A DNA stretch of 64,000 nt from Verrucomicrobiota bacterium (lineage in GTDB: Bacteria > Verrucomicrobiota > Verrucomicrobiia > Opitutales > Opitutaceae). The stretch is taken from positions 124,001 through 188,000 of the forward strand of contig JAEZDN010000021.1 in assembly GCA_023433275.1 (NCBI GenBank). The letters are read 5' to 3'. A program made the translations under genes and the position numbers. The notes under the pieces were generated by a model, which was not told where the DNA came from, did no database searches, and worked only from the letters and a program-made list of their open reading frames with translations. Shown piece after piece: positions 36,260 to 45,333 of the stretch; position 1 is the first letter of the stretch; the number at the start of each line of letters is the position of its first letter.

Positions 36260-37288
36260 ATGGAACCCGCCGACCTGCACGCCGCCGCCCGCCAGGGCCG
36301 CTTCGCCGAATTCCCGCCGGATCACCTCACGGCTGCGAGTCTCACCGCGCGCAATGCCTCCGGCAACACCCCCCTGCACATCGCGGCCAAATACGGCCAC
36401 CTCGGGCAGCTTCCCGCCAGCGTCCTCACTCCGGACCTTCTCCTGGTCAAGAATGACGCCGGCTACACGCCCCTCCATCTCGCTGCCCGCGAGGGCACCC
36501 TGACCGAGTTTCCCGCCGCCCTCCTCACCGCCGAAAATCTCCTCACCCGCTCCAACAGCGGCCTGACCCCGCTCCACCAAGCCGCCGCCGCGGGCAACCT
36601 CGACCAGCTGCCCCAAGGCCTGCTTACCTTGGAACTCGTCCTGACCAAGACCGATTCGGGCAACACTCTCCTCCACGAGGCCGCCGAACACGGCGCCCTC
36701 GACCGCTTCCCCGCCCATTTCATCACCCACGCGACCCTCGTGTCGCCCAACATCAGCGGCGAGACCGTCCTCCACACCGCCGCGCTCAACGGCCACCTCG
36801 ACCAGATCCCCCCGCAGTTTCTCACCGTCGAGACCCTCCTCCAGAAAACGGCCAACCACGACACCTGCCTCCACGCGGCCGCCATCGCGGGGCATCTCGA
36901 CCAGATCCCGCCGGAGGTCCTCACCCACGACAACCTCGTTCTCCCCAGCAAGTCCGGCCACACCCCCATCCATGCCGCCGCCGAGTCGGGCAACCTGGGC
37001 CAGATCCCCCGCGACCGCCTCACGCTCGACCTCCTGATTTCCCGCAACGACTTCGGCGACACCCCTCTCCACGCCGCCGCCGTCGAGGGCCACCTCAAGG
37101 ACGTGCCCCGCGAATTCCTGAATCGCGCGACCTTGATGATCCGCAATTACACCGGTGGCACCCCCATCGGCGCCGCCATCCACAATGGCCACGCGGACCA
37201 GCTGCCCGAGGAATTCCGCCCGAAGCCGCCCACAGCTTTCCAGAAGTTTCTTTACCGCACCGGTTTTTCACGCCCCCCCTATTCCTGA
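36260..37288 (+). CDS. Ankyrin-like repeat protein with atypical 33-residue repeat
   Basis: 342 aa made almost entirely of about ten tandem 33-residue units. The first half of each unit is a normal ankyrin start (GxTPLHxAAxxGxL). The second half is unusual: QxPxxxLTxxxLLxxxxS replaces the typical second helix and loop. Examples are GYTPLHLAAREGTL and GHTPIHAAAESGNLGQIP. No signal peptide or membrane helix is seen, so it is probably cytoplasmic. The start at 36260 (MEPADLHAAAR) begins at the first partial repeat; a TTG 14 codons upstream is less likely. The gene diverges from the receiver protein and lies upstream of enolase. Partner unknown. Confidence 0.82.
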   Translation: MEPADLHAAARQGRFAEFPPDHLTAASLTARNASGNTPLHIAAKYGHLGQLPASVLTPDLLLVKNDAGYTPLHLAAREGTLTEFPAALLTAENLLTRSNSGLTPLHQAAAAGNLDQLPQGLLTLELVLTKTDSGNTLLHEAAEHGALDRFPAHFITHATLVSPNISGETVLHTAALNGHLDQIPPQFLTVETLLQKTANHDTCLHAAAIAGHLDQIPPEVLTHDNLVLPSKSGHTPIHAAAESGNLGQIPRDRLTLDLLISRNDFGDTPLHAAAVEGHLKDVPREFLNRATLMIRNYTGGTPIGAAIHNGHADQLPEEFRPKPPTAFQKFLYRTGFSRPPYS

Positions 37289-37401
37289 TCCTTCCGGGGG
37301 CGGGGCAGTGCGCATGGATTGGCCGAAACGCGTGATAAACGTTTTGCCGCTCGCCTCGCCGCCGGGTTTTCCCTCCAATCCGCGCTCCTTCTTTTCACTG
37401 A

Positions 37402-38679
37402 ATGAATACCGCCATCACCGCCATCACCGCCCGCGAAATCATTGATTCCCGCGGCAATCCCACCGTCGAGGTCGACGTCAAGCTCGCCTCCGGCCACTTC
37501 GGCCGCGCCGCCGTCCCCTCGGGCGCCTCCACCGGCGAACACGAGGCCATCGAGCTTCGCGACGGCGACAAGGCCCGCTATCTCGGCAAGGGCACCCTCA
37601 AGGCCGTCGGCAATGTGAAGGCCAAGATCGCCCCCGCCCTCATCGGCTACGATGCCTTCGACCAGATCGGCGTCGACCAGGCCATGCTCAAGCTCGATGG
37701 CACCAAGACCAAGGCCAAGCTCGGCGCCAACGCCATCCTCGGCGTCTCCATGGCCACCGCCAAGGCCGCCGCCGCCGCCGCCGGCATTCCGCTCTACAAG
37801 TACCTCGGCGGCCCGAACGCCAAGGTCCTGCCCGTGCCCCTCATGAACATCATGAACGGCGGCGCCCACTCGGACGCCCCCATCGACTTCCAGGAGTTCA
37901 TGATCGTCCCGCGGAACTTCAACTCGTTCTCCGAGGCCCTCCGCGCCGGCGCCGAGGTGTTCCACTCCCTCAAGAAGGTCCTCAAGGCCAAGGGCCTCCA
38001 GACCGCCGTCGGCGACGAGGGCGGCTTCGCCCCGAACCTCGCCTCCACCACCGACGCCCTCGACGCCATCGCCGAGGCCGTGAAGGGCGCCGGCTACAAG
38101 CTCGGCAAGGACATCTTCCTCGCCCTCGACGTCGCCTCCTCCGAGTTCTACGTGAAGGAAAAGAAAACCTACGTCTTCAAGAAGTCCGATGGTCGCTCCT
38201 TCACCGGCGACGAATTCGTCAGCTACTACCAGGACCTCGTCAAAAAATACCCGATCGTCTCGATCGAGGACGGCTGCGCCGAAGGCGACTGGACGACTTG
38301 GAAGAAACTCACCGACGCCATCGGCGACAAGGTGCAGCTCGTGGGCGACGATCTCTTCGTCACCAACGTCGAGTTCCTCCAGAAGGGCATCGATACCGGC
38401 ACCGCGAACTCGATCCTCGTCAAGGTCAACCAGATCGGCTCCCTCACCGAGACCCTCGACTCCATCGCCCTCGCGCAGCGGAACAATTACACGACCATCA
38501 TCTCGCACCGCTCGGGCGAGACCGAGGACGTGACGATTGCCGACATCGCCGTCGCGACCAACGCCGGCCAGATCAAGACCGGCTCCGCCTCCCGCACCGA
38601 CCGCGTGGCGAAATACAACCAGCTCCTCCGCATCGAGGAAGAGCTGGGCAAGAGCGCCATCTACGGCGGCCGCCTCTGA
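37402..38679 (+). CDS. eno: Enolase
   Basis: 425 aa, standard length. The gene encodes the glycolytic enzyme that interconverts 2-phosphoglycerate and phosphoenolpyruvate. Diagnostic parts are AREIIDSRGNPTVEVDV, PSGASTGEHEA, GGAHSDAPIDFQEFMIVP, the metal-binding ALDVASSEFY and VSIEDGCAEGDW, catalytic lysine in SILVKVNQIG, and ISHRSGETED. The Cys in SIEDGCAE is a minor variation from the usual Met or Leu. Codon use is extreme (mostly C-ending codons), as expected for a highly expressed gene. A rho-independent terminator follows at 38743. No Shine-Dalgarno is visible before the ATG. Confidence 0.97.
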   Translation: MNTAITAITAREIIDSRGNPTVEVDVKLASGHFGRAAVPSGASTGEHEAIELRDGDKARYLGKGTLKAVGNVKAKIAPALIGYDAFDQIGVDQAMLKLDGTKTKAKLGANAILGVSMATAKAAAAAAGIPLYKYLGGPNAKVLPVPLMNIMNGGAHSDAPIDFQEFMIVPRNFNSFSEALRAGAEVFHSLKKVLKAKGLQTAVGDEGGFAPNLASTTDALDAIAEAVKGAGYKLGKDIFLALDVASSEFYVKEKKTYVFKKSDGRSFTGDEFVSYYQDLVKKYPIVSIEDGCAEGDWTTWKKLTDAIGDKVQLVGDDLFVTNVEFLQKGIDTGTANSILVKVNQIGSLTETLDSIALAQRNNYTTIISHRSGETEDVTIADIAVATNAGQIKTGSASRTDRVAKYNQLLRIEEELGKSAIYGGRL

Positions 38680-38742
38680 TCAAATCCCGTCCTTTACGAG
38701 GCTGGAATACCCCCGGCACCGTAAGAACACACACACCAAGGG

Positions 38743-38774
38743 AAGGCCGGACGCCGCCAGGCGCCCGGCCTTTT
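38743..38774 (+). terminator. Rho-independent terminator downstream of eno
   Basis: Stem AAGGCCGG (38743-38750) / CCGGCCTT (38765-38772) with an inner CGCC/GGCG pairing, followed by TTTT and CCTTTG. It lies 64 bases after the enolase stop and is the best-formed terminator on the plus strand in this window. Confidence 0.75.
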
Positions 38775-39091
38775 CCTTTGACGCATTCCTGGAGCCGGGG
38801 GCACTGATCCCGTTCCCCATCCCGAAAATATCTCCCCCAACCTCACCGCCCCCGACCATGGTTCGAGCGACCCCTTGATGGTTTTGTGGGCGGGGTGCCC
38901 TCACCCCGCAAGGCATGCGCTGCGCAGCCCCTCCGCCAGCGGGGCAAGGCCACCCCGCCTGCATTCAGCCAAGCCGAACCAATCCCGGATTACCTGTGCC
39001 TCGTGCAAATGAACATCCGGACAGACCGGGAACCACTATCCCCCCTGGCCATCTCACTTGCCACCCCGACATTCCATCCCACCCTTTTCCC
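38775..39091. repeat. Intergenic region with GCGGGGTG hairpin element
   Basis: The main content is an 8-4-8 hairpin GCGGGGTG-CCCT-CACCCCGC (38890-38909), using the same stem word as the hairpins at 46418 and 46463. An imperfect inverted partner (GCGGGGCAAGGCCACCCCGC) lies around 38939-38958. The rest, up to the secreted protein start at 39092, shows no gene and must contain that gene's promoter. Confidence 0.65.
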
Positions 39092-39613
39092 GTGACCGTC
39101 CTTCCCCGCCATCTCCTGCCCGGCCTCAGCCTGCTCCTCGCCAGCCCCGTCGTTTTCGCAGCTGACGATAAAAAATCCGCCACGCCTGCACCCGAGACCA
39201 AACCCAACGCCGAGGCCAGATCCGCGGAAAAACCGGCCGACACCCCGGCAGAACAAGTCCTCGTGCTGCCCAAACTCGAAGTCACCTCGCAGCGCGCCAA
39301 ACAGATCGACAAGGAAATCAAGCGTCTCGACAAGATGATCAACCGCGAGAAGAAGAAGGTGAAAGCCACCGATCTCGACAAGGCGCTGAACAACGAGAAA
39401 TTCGCCTCCGCCGCCGCCATCTTCGGCGGCAATTCCGCCAGCCACCTCTCCGCCGTCGCCGCCAGCCGCGTCATGCTCATGGAACAGGAACGCATGGTCC
39501 TCGAGGCCATGAAGCGTCCCGCGACGCTCGAGGAACGCCGCATGATGGACGCCGAGATCGAGCAGCTCCGCCTCACCCGCCGCAACCTCGACGATCCCGC
39601 GGCGCAACGGTGA
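39092..39613 (+). CDS. Secreted coiled-coil hypothetical protein
   Basis: 173 aa from GTG 39092. A signal peptide (RHLLPGLSLLLASPVVFA) precedes an Ala/Pro/Lys/Glu-rich stretch (about 25-60) and then a charged helical region with heptad-like patterning (RAKQIDKEIKRLDKMINREKKKV) and a second helix (ERRMMDAEIEQLRLTRRNLDD). The segment VLVLPKLEVTSQRAKQIDKEI is reminiscent of short periplasmic proteins common in Opitutaceae-type genomes, but I cannot name a family. An open frame extends upstream through the hairpin repeat, so the GTG immediately before the signal sequence is taken as the start. Confidence 0.6.
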   Translation: MTVLPRHLLPGLSLLLASPVVFAADDKKSATPAPETKPNAEARSAEKPADTPAEQVLVLPKLEVTSQRAKQIDKEIKRLDKMINREKKKVKATDLDKALNNEKFASAAAIFGGNSASHLSAVAASRVMLMEQERMVLEAMKRPATLEERRMMDAEIEQLRLTRRNLDDPAAQR

Positions 39614-39615
39614 CC

Positions 39616-39715
39616 CTTGGAGGGCCAGCGTCCCTGCGGGCCGGTCTGGGGCAACTGGAGGCTCAACTCCTGTTGAGCCGCGATTTCAAATGGAGCGCGG
39701 GCGACCCCGCCCGCG
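39616..39715. repeat. Tandem TGGAG-type hairpin units
   Basis: Three direct units each begin TGGAG and contain a hairpin: a degenerate one near 39619-39643, GGCTCAAC-TCCT-GTTGAGCC (39660-39679, exact 8-4-8), and GCGGGCG-ACCC-CGCCCGC (39697-39714). They fill the gap between the secreted protein and the convergent methyltransferase and could terminate both transcripts. Confidence 0.7.
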
Positions 39716-39723
39716 AGGGCATA

Positions 39724-40896
39724 TCACTCAACCCGCAAAACGTACCCCCGCAGATACTCGCTCTCCGGCATCGTCACCAATACCGGATGATCCGCGGGCT
39801 GATGACAGAACTCCAACACGTGCACGCGGCGCTTCGCATCCGCCGCCGCCTCGCTCACCACCTCGCGCAACTGCGCTTCCTGCATGTGATGAGAGCACGT
39901 ATAGGTCGCCAGCACTCCGCCCGGCGTCAGTGACTTCATCGCCCGGAGATTCAACTCCTTGTAGCCGCGCATCGCCCCGTCCAACGCGCTCTTCGATTTC
40001 GCGAACGGCGGCGGATCGAGGATGATCAAATCCCACGCCGGCGCCGCGTCGCGCTTGGCCGTGAACCAGTCGAAGACATTGGCCCCCTCGAAGTCCGCTT
40101 TCACGCCATTTCGCTCCGCGTTCTTTTTCGCCTGGCTCACGGCATCAAACGCACTGTCGAGACCGAGCACGCTCGCGGCACCCGCCTTCGCGCAGTGGAG
40201 GGCAAACGAGCCCTGATTGCAAAACGCGTCCAGCACCCGCCGGCCCGCGGCATGCTTCGCCACCACGGCGTGCTGCTGCCGTTGGTCGAGATAGAACCCG
40301 GTCTTCTGTCCGCCCTGCAAATCGAGCCAGTACTCGAAGCCATCGATCGCCACCCAGCGCGGCTCCCACGCCTGGCCACTGCGCGTGTGCACCTCGACCG
40401 GCAATCCCTCGAGTTTCCGAATGTTCGCGTCGTTGCGAAAAATGATCTCCTTCGCCCCCGTCAATTCCGCCAGCACGTCACTGATGATCCCGCTCCGCTT
40501 TTCCATCGCGAGCGTCTGGATCTGCGCGACCAACGTGTCGCCAAACTGGTCCACCACCACGCCAGGTAAGTCATCCGACTCACTCCAAACCAGCCGCCGG
40601 AACTGCTCCTGCGGGAGGGGCTCTGGGCCTCGACGCTCCACCGCCCGCATCAACGCCCCACGCAAATACGCCTCGTCCAAACTCACGCGGTCCCGGCTCA
40701 GCCGCCGCCACACGATCTGGGACTTGCTGTTGTAGATGCCCGTCCCGAGGAATCGCCCTGTGCGATCCCGACATTCCACCACCTCGCCGTCGTGCCCCGC
40801 CGGCAACAAGGCTTCGCATTCATTCCCGAACACCCACGGGTGACCGCCGAGAACGCGGGAATTGGCATTGGGTTTGAGCTTCAGGCTGGCAGACAT
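39724..40896 (-). CDS. RlmI-like class I SAM-dependent 23S rRNA methyltransferase
   Basis: 390 aa. An N-terminal PUA-like domain (SLKLKPNANSRVLGGHPWVFGNE) precedes an EEHEE-type linker and a Rossmann methyltransferase with VLDAFCNQGSFALHCAKAG (motif I), LIILDPPPFAKSKS (catalytic DPPxF motif IV) and TYTCSHHMQ (motif VI Cys). This arrangement is that of RlmI/YccW, which makes m5C1962 in 23S rRNA, so an rRNA cytosine methyltransferase is the most likely activity; related paralogues of unknown target exist. The ATG at 40896 (MSASLKLKP) is preferred to an earlier in-frame ATG at 41025. Confidence 0.88.
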   Translation of the reverse strand: MSASLKLKPNANSRVLGGHPWVFGNECEALLPAGHDGEVVECRDRTGRFLGTGIYNSKSQIVWRRLSRDRVSLDEAYLRGALMRAVERRGPEPLPQEQFRRLVWSESDDLPGVVVDQFGDTLVAQIQTLAMEKRSGIISDVLAELTGAKEIIFRNDANIRKLEGLPVEVHTRSGQAWEPRWVAIDGFEYWLDLQGGQKTGFYLDQRQQHAVVAKHAAGRRVLDAFCNQGSFALHCAKAGAASVLGLDSAFDAVSQAKKNAERNGVKADFEGANVFDWFTAKRDAAPAWDLIILDPPPFAKSKSALDGAMRGYKELNLRAMKSLTPGGVLATYTCSHHMQEAQLREVVSEAAADAKRRVHVLEFCHQPADHPVLVTMPESEYLRGYVLRVE

Positions 40897-41082
40897 GCCG
40901 CGACTGTTTCCACCTTGCCGCGCCCTTGGAAGCCAAAACACCGGCCTCCCCGAAACGGCACGCCTCGATGCCCTCCGCTTGCCTGGTGGAGTCTGTTTAC
41001 AGGCGACAAGGACGCTCGCTTTCAACCGCCGCGCTGATGCCTGTAATCAGGCTCCTGCGAAGCCAGCGTTGCCGCCACGAAA

Positions 41083-41169
41083 CTACCGCGACTGCCGCGC
41101 ATGATTCACCGCCGCCAGCAATGCTCCGCTCAGGGCAACAAGGAGAAGGACGGTCACGGCGGTGGTCAT
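41083..41169 (-). CDS. Possible 28-aa single-helix membrane peptide
   Basis: An ATG-initiated frame encodes a 28-residue peptide with one hydrophobic stretch (VTVLLLVALSGALLAAV) flanked by a short polar start and a basic end (NHARQSR). It lies alone in the gap upstream of the methyltransferase and prfC. There is no convincing ribosome binding site, and random GC-rich sequence can yield such frames, so this is only a candidate. Confidence 0.22.
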   Translation of the reverse strand: MTTAVTVLLLVALSGALLAAVNHARQSR

Positions 41170-41321
41170 GCACCGCGTAACGGCAACTTCCGGCCCCCAC
41201 TTTAGGCCAATTCTCCGCCCCGCGGGTCATAAATTATGCTTCCCCTGCCCGCCCCCGACCCGTTTCCTGACCGACTCCCTCGCGTCATCCGTCCTCCGCC
41301 CAACGTCATCCGTCTTCCGCC

Positions 41322-42974
41322 ATGAGCCCCGCCCAGGAAATCGCCCGCCGTCGCACCTTCGCGATCATCTCGCACCCCGACGCGGGAAAGACGACGCTGA
41401 CCGAAAAATTCCTGCTCTACGGCAACGCCCTGCACCTCGCCGGCTCCGTCACCGCCCGCAAGAACCAGCGCGCCACCGCCTCCGACTGGATGGAACTCGA
41501 GAAACAACGCGGCATCTCGATCAGCTCAACCGTCCTTCAATTCGATTTCGCCGGCTGCGCCGTCAACCTGCTCGACACCCCCGGTCACAAGGACTTCTCC
41601 GAGGACACCTACCGCGTCCTCACCGCCGTCGACGCCGCGCTCATGGTCATCGACGCCGCCAAGGGCGTGGAAACCCAGACCCGCAAACTTTTCGAAGTCT
41701 GCCGCCGCCGCGGCGTCCCGATCTTCACGTTCATGAACAAGTGCGATCGCCCGACGCGCAACGCACTCGACCTGCTCGACGAACTCGAAAGCGTCCTCGG
41801 CTTGCAGTCCTCGCCGGTCATCTGGCCGCTTGGCAACGGCCCGACGTTCAAGGGCGTCATCGACCGCCGGACCAAGGAGGTCCATCTCTTCGAACGCGTG
41901 CCCGGCGGAAAATTCCAGGCCCCCGTCAACGTAACGTCGCTCGAAGACGAAGCCGTGCGCGGCAAGCTCGATGACTACACCTACAACGAGGTGAAGGAGC
42001 AGCTCGAGATGCTCGACGGCGCCGGCCATCCGTTCGACCTCGAGGCCATCCGCCGCGGCCAGCAAACGCCCGTCTATTTCGGCTCGGCCGTGAACAATTT
42101 CGGCATCGAGCTCCTGCTGAACGGATTTCTCAAGGACTCCGTCCCTCCGGCCCCGCGCAAGTCGGTCAGCGTCGCCGTCCCTGGCCTGGCCCAGCCCACC
42201 GTCGCCCGCGAGATCCCGGTCGAGGACCCGAAGTTCTCCGCCTTCGTGTTCAAGATCCAGGCCAACATGGACCCCAAGCACCGCGATCGCATCGCCTTCT
42301 GCCGCGTATGCTCGGGCAAGTTCGAACGCGACATGGTCGTCACCCACCAGCGCACCGGCAAACAGGTGCGCCTCTCCTCCTCCCACAAGCTCTTCGGCCA
42401 GGAACGCGAAACCGTCGACACCGCCTGGCCGGGCGACGTCATCGGCCTCGTCGGGCATGACGCCTTCGGCATCGGTGACACGCTCACGACCGACCGCACC
42501 ATTGTCTTCGACGAGATTCCGCGCTTCCCCTCCGAAGTCTTCACCTACATCTCGAATCCCAACACCGGCGACGCCAAAAAGTACCGCGCCGGCCTCGAGC
42601 AACTCCTGCAGGAAGGCGTCGTCCAGTCCTTCAACGCCAAGAACGCCCCGCCGGGCGCCACGCTCCTCGCCGCCGTCGGCCCGCTGCAATTCGAAGTCGT
42701 GCAATGGCGCCTCCAGTCCGAATACGGCGCGGAATCCCGCCTCACGCCCACGCCCTGGACGCTGCTGCGCTGGCTCGTCGTCCCCGAGTCCATGCAAACA
42801 CCCAACAAGGCCTTCGATTTCACCCGCCTGATCGTCGCCACGGGCGTCAGCTTCGGCACCGACAAGTTCGACCACCCGATTGCCCTCTTCCCGAACGACT
42901 GGACGATGCGCTACTTCGCGGAAAAGAACCCTGAGTTCAAACTGCTCGAACTCCCGCCCGAGCAATCCTCCTGA
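41322..42974 (+). CDS. prfC: Peptide chain release factor 3
   Basis: 550 aa, translation GTPase RF3 that recycles RF1/RF2 after termination. G1 SHPDAGKTT near residues 16-24, the switch region RGISISSTV, G3 DTPGHKDFSEDTYR, G4 NKCD and the RF3-specific GNGPTFKGVIDR are all present, and the C-terminal RF3 domain (FNAKNAPPGATLLAAVGPLQFEV) is complete. The specific ATASDWMELEKQRGISI sequence separates it from EF-G. It starts at ATG 41322 and stands as a single gene between repeats. Confidence 0.96.
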   Translation: MSPAQEIARRRTFAIISHPDAGKTTLTEKFLLYGNALHLAGSVTARKNQRATASDWMELEKQRGISISSTVLQFDFAGCAVNLLDTPGHKDFSEDTYRVLTAVDAALMVIDAAKGVETQTRKLFEVCRRRGVPIFTFMNKCDRPTRNALDLLDELESVLGLQSSPVIWPLGNGPTFKGVIDRRTKEVHLFERVPGGKFQAPVNVTSLEDEAVRGKLDDYTYNEVKEQLEMLDGAGHPFDLEAIRRGQQTPVYFGSAVNNFGIELLLNGFLKDSVPPAPRKSVSVAVPGLAQPTVAREIPVEDPKFSAFVFKIQANMDPKHRDRIAFCRVCSGKFERDMVVTHQRTGKQVRLSSSHKLFGQERETVDTAWPGDVIGLVGHDAFGIGDTLTTDRTIVFDEIPRFPSEVFTYISNPNTGDAKKYRAGLEQLLQEGVVQSFNAKNAPPGATLLAAVGPLQFEVVQWRLQSEYGAESRLTPTPWTLLRWLVVPESMQTPNKAFDFTRLIVATGVSFGTDKFDHPIALFPNDWTMRYFAEKNPEFKLLELPPEQSS

Positions 42975-43332
42975 TTCCTTTCCAGAGGGCCGGATCGCTG
43001 TTCACCCCTTGAATGCAGCGCTGATCGAGGCAGGGCCGCGTCTTCCCCGCCACGAGGACTTTATTTTTGCGCGCTCACACCGGACCAGCGCGCCCCGCGC
43101 GTCGGACCTGAACGGAATTCGCGTTGGGAATCCAAGACATTCCCTCATCTCATCCTGAACGAATCGAAGGATCCGAGGAGAGAGACGACTGACCGCAAGC
43201 CCCGGGCGTCCTTCCCCGTCGCAAGCCCGGCTGCTGCCAAGCATGGCGCGCTATCGCCCACATCGTGGCCGCCCTGAACCACCTGCCCAATTTTGCATCG
43301 CCTGCCCTTGCCCCCATTGCCACCCTCTGGGC
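42975..43332. repeat. Intergenic region with a GAAGGATCC dispersed repeat
   Basis: 358 bases without a supported gene. It contains one copy of the dispersed repeat CATCCTGAACGAATCGAAGGATCCGAGG (43151-43178), which resembles copies at 43969, 44036 and 50744. The bases just before 43333 (Pro/Cys-rich if translated) are treated as leader rather than coding. Confidence 0.55.
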
Positions 43333-43857
43333 ATGCCCCACACGCTCTTCCCCACGGCCTTTGGCACCTGTGGCGTCGCGTGGAACGACTCTGGCCTGAC
43401 CGGTTTCCAACTGCCCGAGGAAACCGAAGCCCTGACCGAACAGAAGCTCGGCGCCAAGAGCCGCAGCCAACCTGCGTCCGAGGCCATTCCCGACTGGGTT
43501 CAGAATCTCATTCGACGCGTGCAGCTTCACTTCGAGGGGAAGCTGCAGGATTTCGCCGACGCGAAACTCGACTGGAATCGCGTGACCGATTTTCAGCAGG
43601 CGGTCTACCTGCACGCCTGGGCCATCAAACCCGGCTACAAGAAAAGCTACGGCGAAATCGCCAAGCTCATGGCCCTCGGCAACGAAGCCGCCCGCGCCGT
43701 CGGCACCGCCCTCGCCACCAATCCATGGCCCCTCATCGTTCCCTGCCATCGCGTCGTCTCCGTCGGCGACAAGATGACCGGCTTCTCCGCCCCCGGCGGT
43801 GTTCGCACCAAAACCCGCCTTCTGGCCCTCGAAGGCGCCGAACTCCTGTCGGAATAG
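43333..43857 (+). CDS. ogt: Methylated-DNA-[protein]-cysteine S-methyltransferase
   Basis: 174 aa. The active-site motif is VPCHRVV with the methyl-acceptor cysteine at residue 138; the HTH recognition helix (YGEIAKLM, NEAARAVGTALATNP) and the GGVRTKTRLLALEG tail are intact. The enzyme removes alkyl groups from O6-alkylguanine in a suicide reaction. The usual GxPxAARAVG is slightly altered to GNEAARAVG. An open frame reaches ATG 43243, but that stretch is Pro/Cys-rich and unlike the family. Together with the AlkA-like gene 400 bases downstream it forms an alkylation-repair pair. Confidence 0.92.
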   Translation: MPHTLFPTAFGTCGVAWNDSGLTGFQLPEETEALTEQKLGAKSRSQPASEAIPDWVQNLIRRVQLHFEGKLQDFADAKLDWNRVTDFQQAVYLHAWAIKPGYKKSYGEIAKLMALGNEAARAVGTALATNPWPLIVPCHRVVSVGDKMTGFSAPGGVRTKTRLLALEGAELLSE

Positions 43858-44261
43858 CCTCCTTCCTCTACGGGGGCCAGCAAGCTTGCTGGCGATTCTG
43901 GGCGATTCGCACTGAACGAATGTTGAGCCTGTGAGCCGCCTCCCTATTAGAAATACCTTAACCTCCCCCACCGTCATCCCGGACGCAGTGAAGGATCCAC
44001 GAGTCGCGGAGATAAACTCTGGAGAGTAAACCCGCCACCGTCATCCTGAGCAGAGCGAAGGATCCAAGGGGAAGGACGGGCGGGCGCTTACTAGGCAACC
44101 GCTCAGCGCTTGATCCTATTTCTCAGGATAACGGTGGGAAATGTTTCAATTTCCCGATGATTGAGGAGTGCTTCAGCGGTTTCAGGTCGCAGACCCTGAG
44201 CCTTCGGATGAATTTCAGACCAGGCCTGAATCCGCTGGCCCCCTCCTCCAAAGCCGAATCC
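43858..44261. repeat. Repeat-filled gap between ogt and the glycosylase gene
   Basis: 404 bases with no gene. It holds an 18-bp perfect palindrome GCCAGCAAGCTTGCTGGC (43876-43893) and two 30-base direct copies of the dispersed repeat CACCGTCATCC...GAAGGATCC (43969-43998 and 44036-44065). The first is preceded by AAATACCTTAACCTCCCCC, a leader also seen next to the copy at 50.7 kb. The end near 44150 becomes AT-richer and may hold the glycosylase promoter. Confidence 0.65.
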
Positions 44262-44894
44262 ATGAAGTCCTCCTTCGCGTTCGACCCCACCGCCGCCCTC
44301 GCCCATCTCCGCAGCGCCGACCCCGTCATGGACGCGCTGATCACCCGGGTCGGCCCCTTCGCCCTGGAACGGCATCCCACCCGCAATCTCTTTCCGGCCC
44401 TCCTCCGCTCGATCGTCTACCAACAACTCCATGGCCGCGCCGCGGAAACGATTCATCGCCGCGTGCTGGCTGAACTCGCCAAACACGGCGGCGCCACCCC
44501 CGAATCCCTCGGCGCCGCCACCGACACCGAACTCCGCACCGCCGGCCTGTCCCGCGCGAAGCTTCTCGCCGTCCGGGATCTCGCCGCCCGCTGCGTCGAC
44601 GGCACCGTTCCGTCCCTGGCCGCCGCCCGGAAATTGCCCGACGACGAACTCATCACGCGCCTCACCGCCGTGCGCGGCATCGGACCGTGGACCGTTCACA
44701 TGCTGCTGATCTTCCACCTTGGTCGCCCCGACGTGATGCCCACCGGCGACTTCGCCATCCGGCTCGCCTTCCAACAACTCTACCGCAAGCGCACCAGCCC
44801 TTCCCCCGAGGTCATTCTCCGCCACGCGCGCCGCTGGCAACCCTACCGCTCCGTCGCCAGCTGGTACCTCTGGCGCCACCTCGACGCGCCATAA
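44262..44894 (+). CDS. DNA-3-methyladenine glycosylase II family (AlkA-like)
   Basis: 210 aa, HhH-GPD superfamily. The helix-hairpin-helix is LTAVRGIGPWTVHML (about 134-148) and the catalytic aspartate is D163 in MPTGDFAIR; FPALLRSIVYQQLHGRAA is the conserved N-terminal helix pair. It removes alkylated purines to start base excision repair. It is short because it lacks the N-terminal TBP-like domain of E. coli AlkA, like many minimal AlkA/MAG-type enzymes. ATG 44262 places the start just before homology; ATG 44157 upstream adds 35 poorly conserved residues. The neighbouring ogt repairs a complementary lesion. Confidence 0.88.
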   Translation: MKSSFAFDPTAALAHLRSADPVMDALITRVGPFALERHPTRNLFPALLRSIVYQQLHGRAAETIHRRVLAELAKHGGATPESLGAATDTELRTAGLSRAKLLAVRDLAARCVDGTVPSLAAARKLPDDELITRLTAVRGIGPWTVHMLLIFHLGRPDVMPTGDFAIRLAFQQLYRKRTSPSPEVILRHARRWQPYRSVASWYLWRHLDAP

Positions 44895-45333
44895 TTCCCC
44901 GCCCCCGACCATACCCCGCGGAGGTCCGAGCTCCCGCGGGGCCTTCGCTTCGATTCTGTCGTGTGGAGTCTCCTACCCTCGCCTGATCGATGCAGGGTCG
45001 TTGCTAGCGGCGACCTCGCATGCAAGGTCGGCGCAAGCACCGGGCCTACCATGAAGAAAAAGGGGAGATCAAATACGCTCGGTCCTCTCCGTCTCCCGCC
45101 GCGCCATCGCCCTCTTCTTCGGCGGTAGGGGTCGAGCTCGCTCGGTCTCCGCCGTGTCCGCCATCCATCGCCCAAGCACCGAGCCACCTCGGCCCCTACC
45201 TCCACGCCCCCGCCTCCGCCCCCACCCTCTGCCCGTCAGTGAGTCCCTCCCTCAGCGCCTCCGCCCCGTCCACCCGTTCTGCAGTTGTGTCATAAGTGAC
45301 CCCGCTTAGCTTGAGGCGAAACAACCCCTCCAC
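44895..45333. repeat. Intergenic region with two paired-hairpin repeats
   Basis: 439 bases without a gene. Two paired elements are seen: one near 44994-45050 (AGGGTCGTTGCTAGCGGCGACC ... GGTCGGCGCAAGCACCGGGCCTA) and one at 45124-45150 / 45177-45200 (GGTAGGGGTCGAGCTCGCTCGG ... CCGAGCCACCTCGGCCCCTACC). In both the outer GTAGGGG/CCCCTAC-type arms pair while the inner words vary. The tdh promoter should lie in the last ~100 bases. Confidence 0.6.

Noticed and set aside
43243..43332. Thirty-codon N-terminal extension of ogt
   Set aside because: The extension is rich in Pro, Cys and His and would precede the normal MGMT start; ATG 43333 fits the family.
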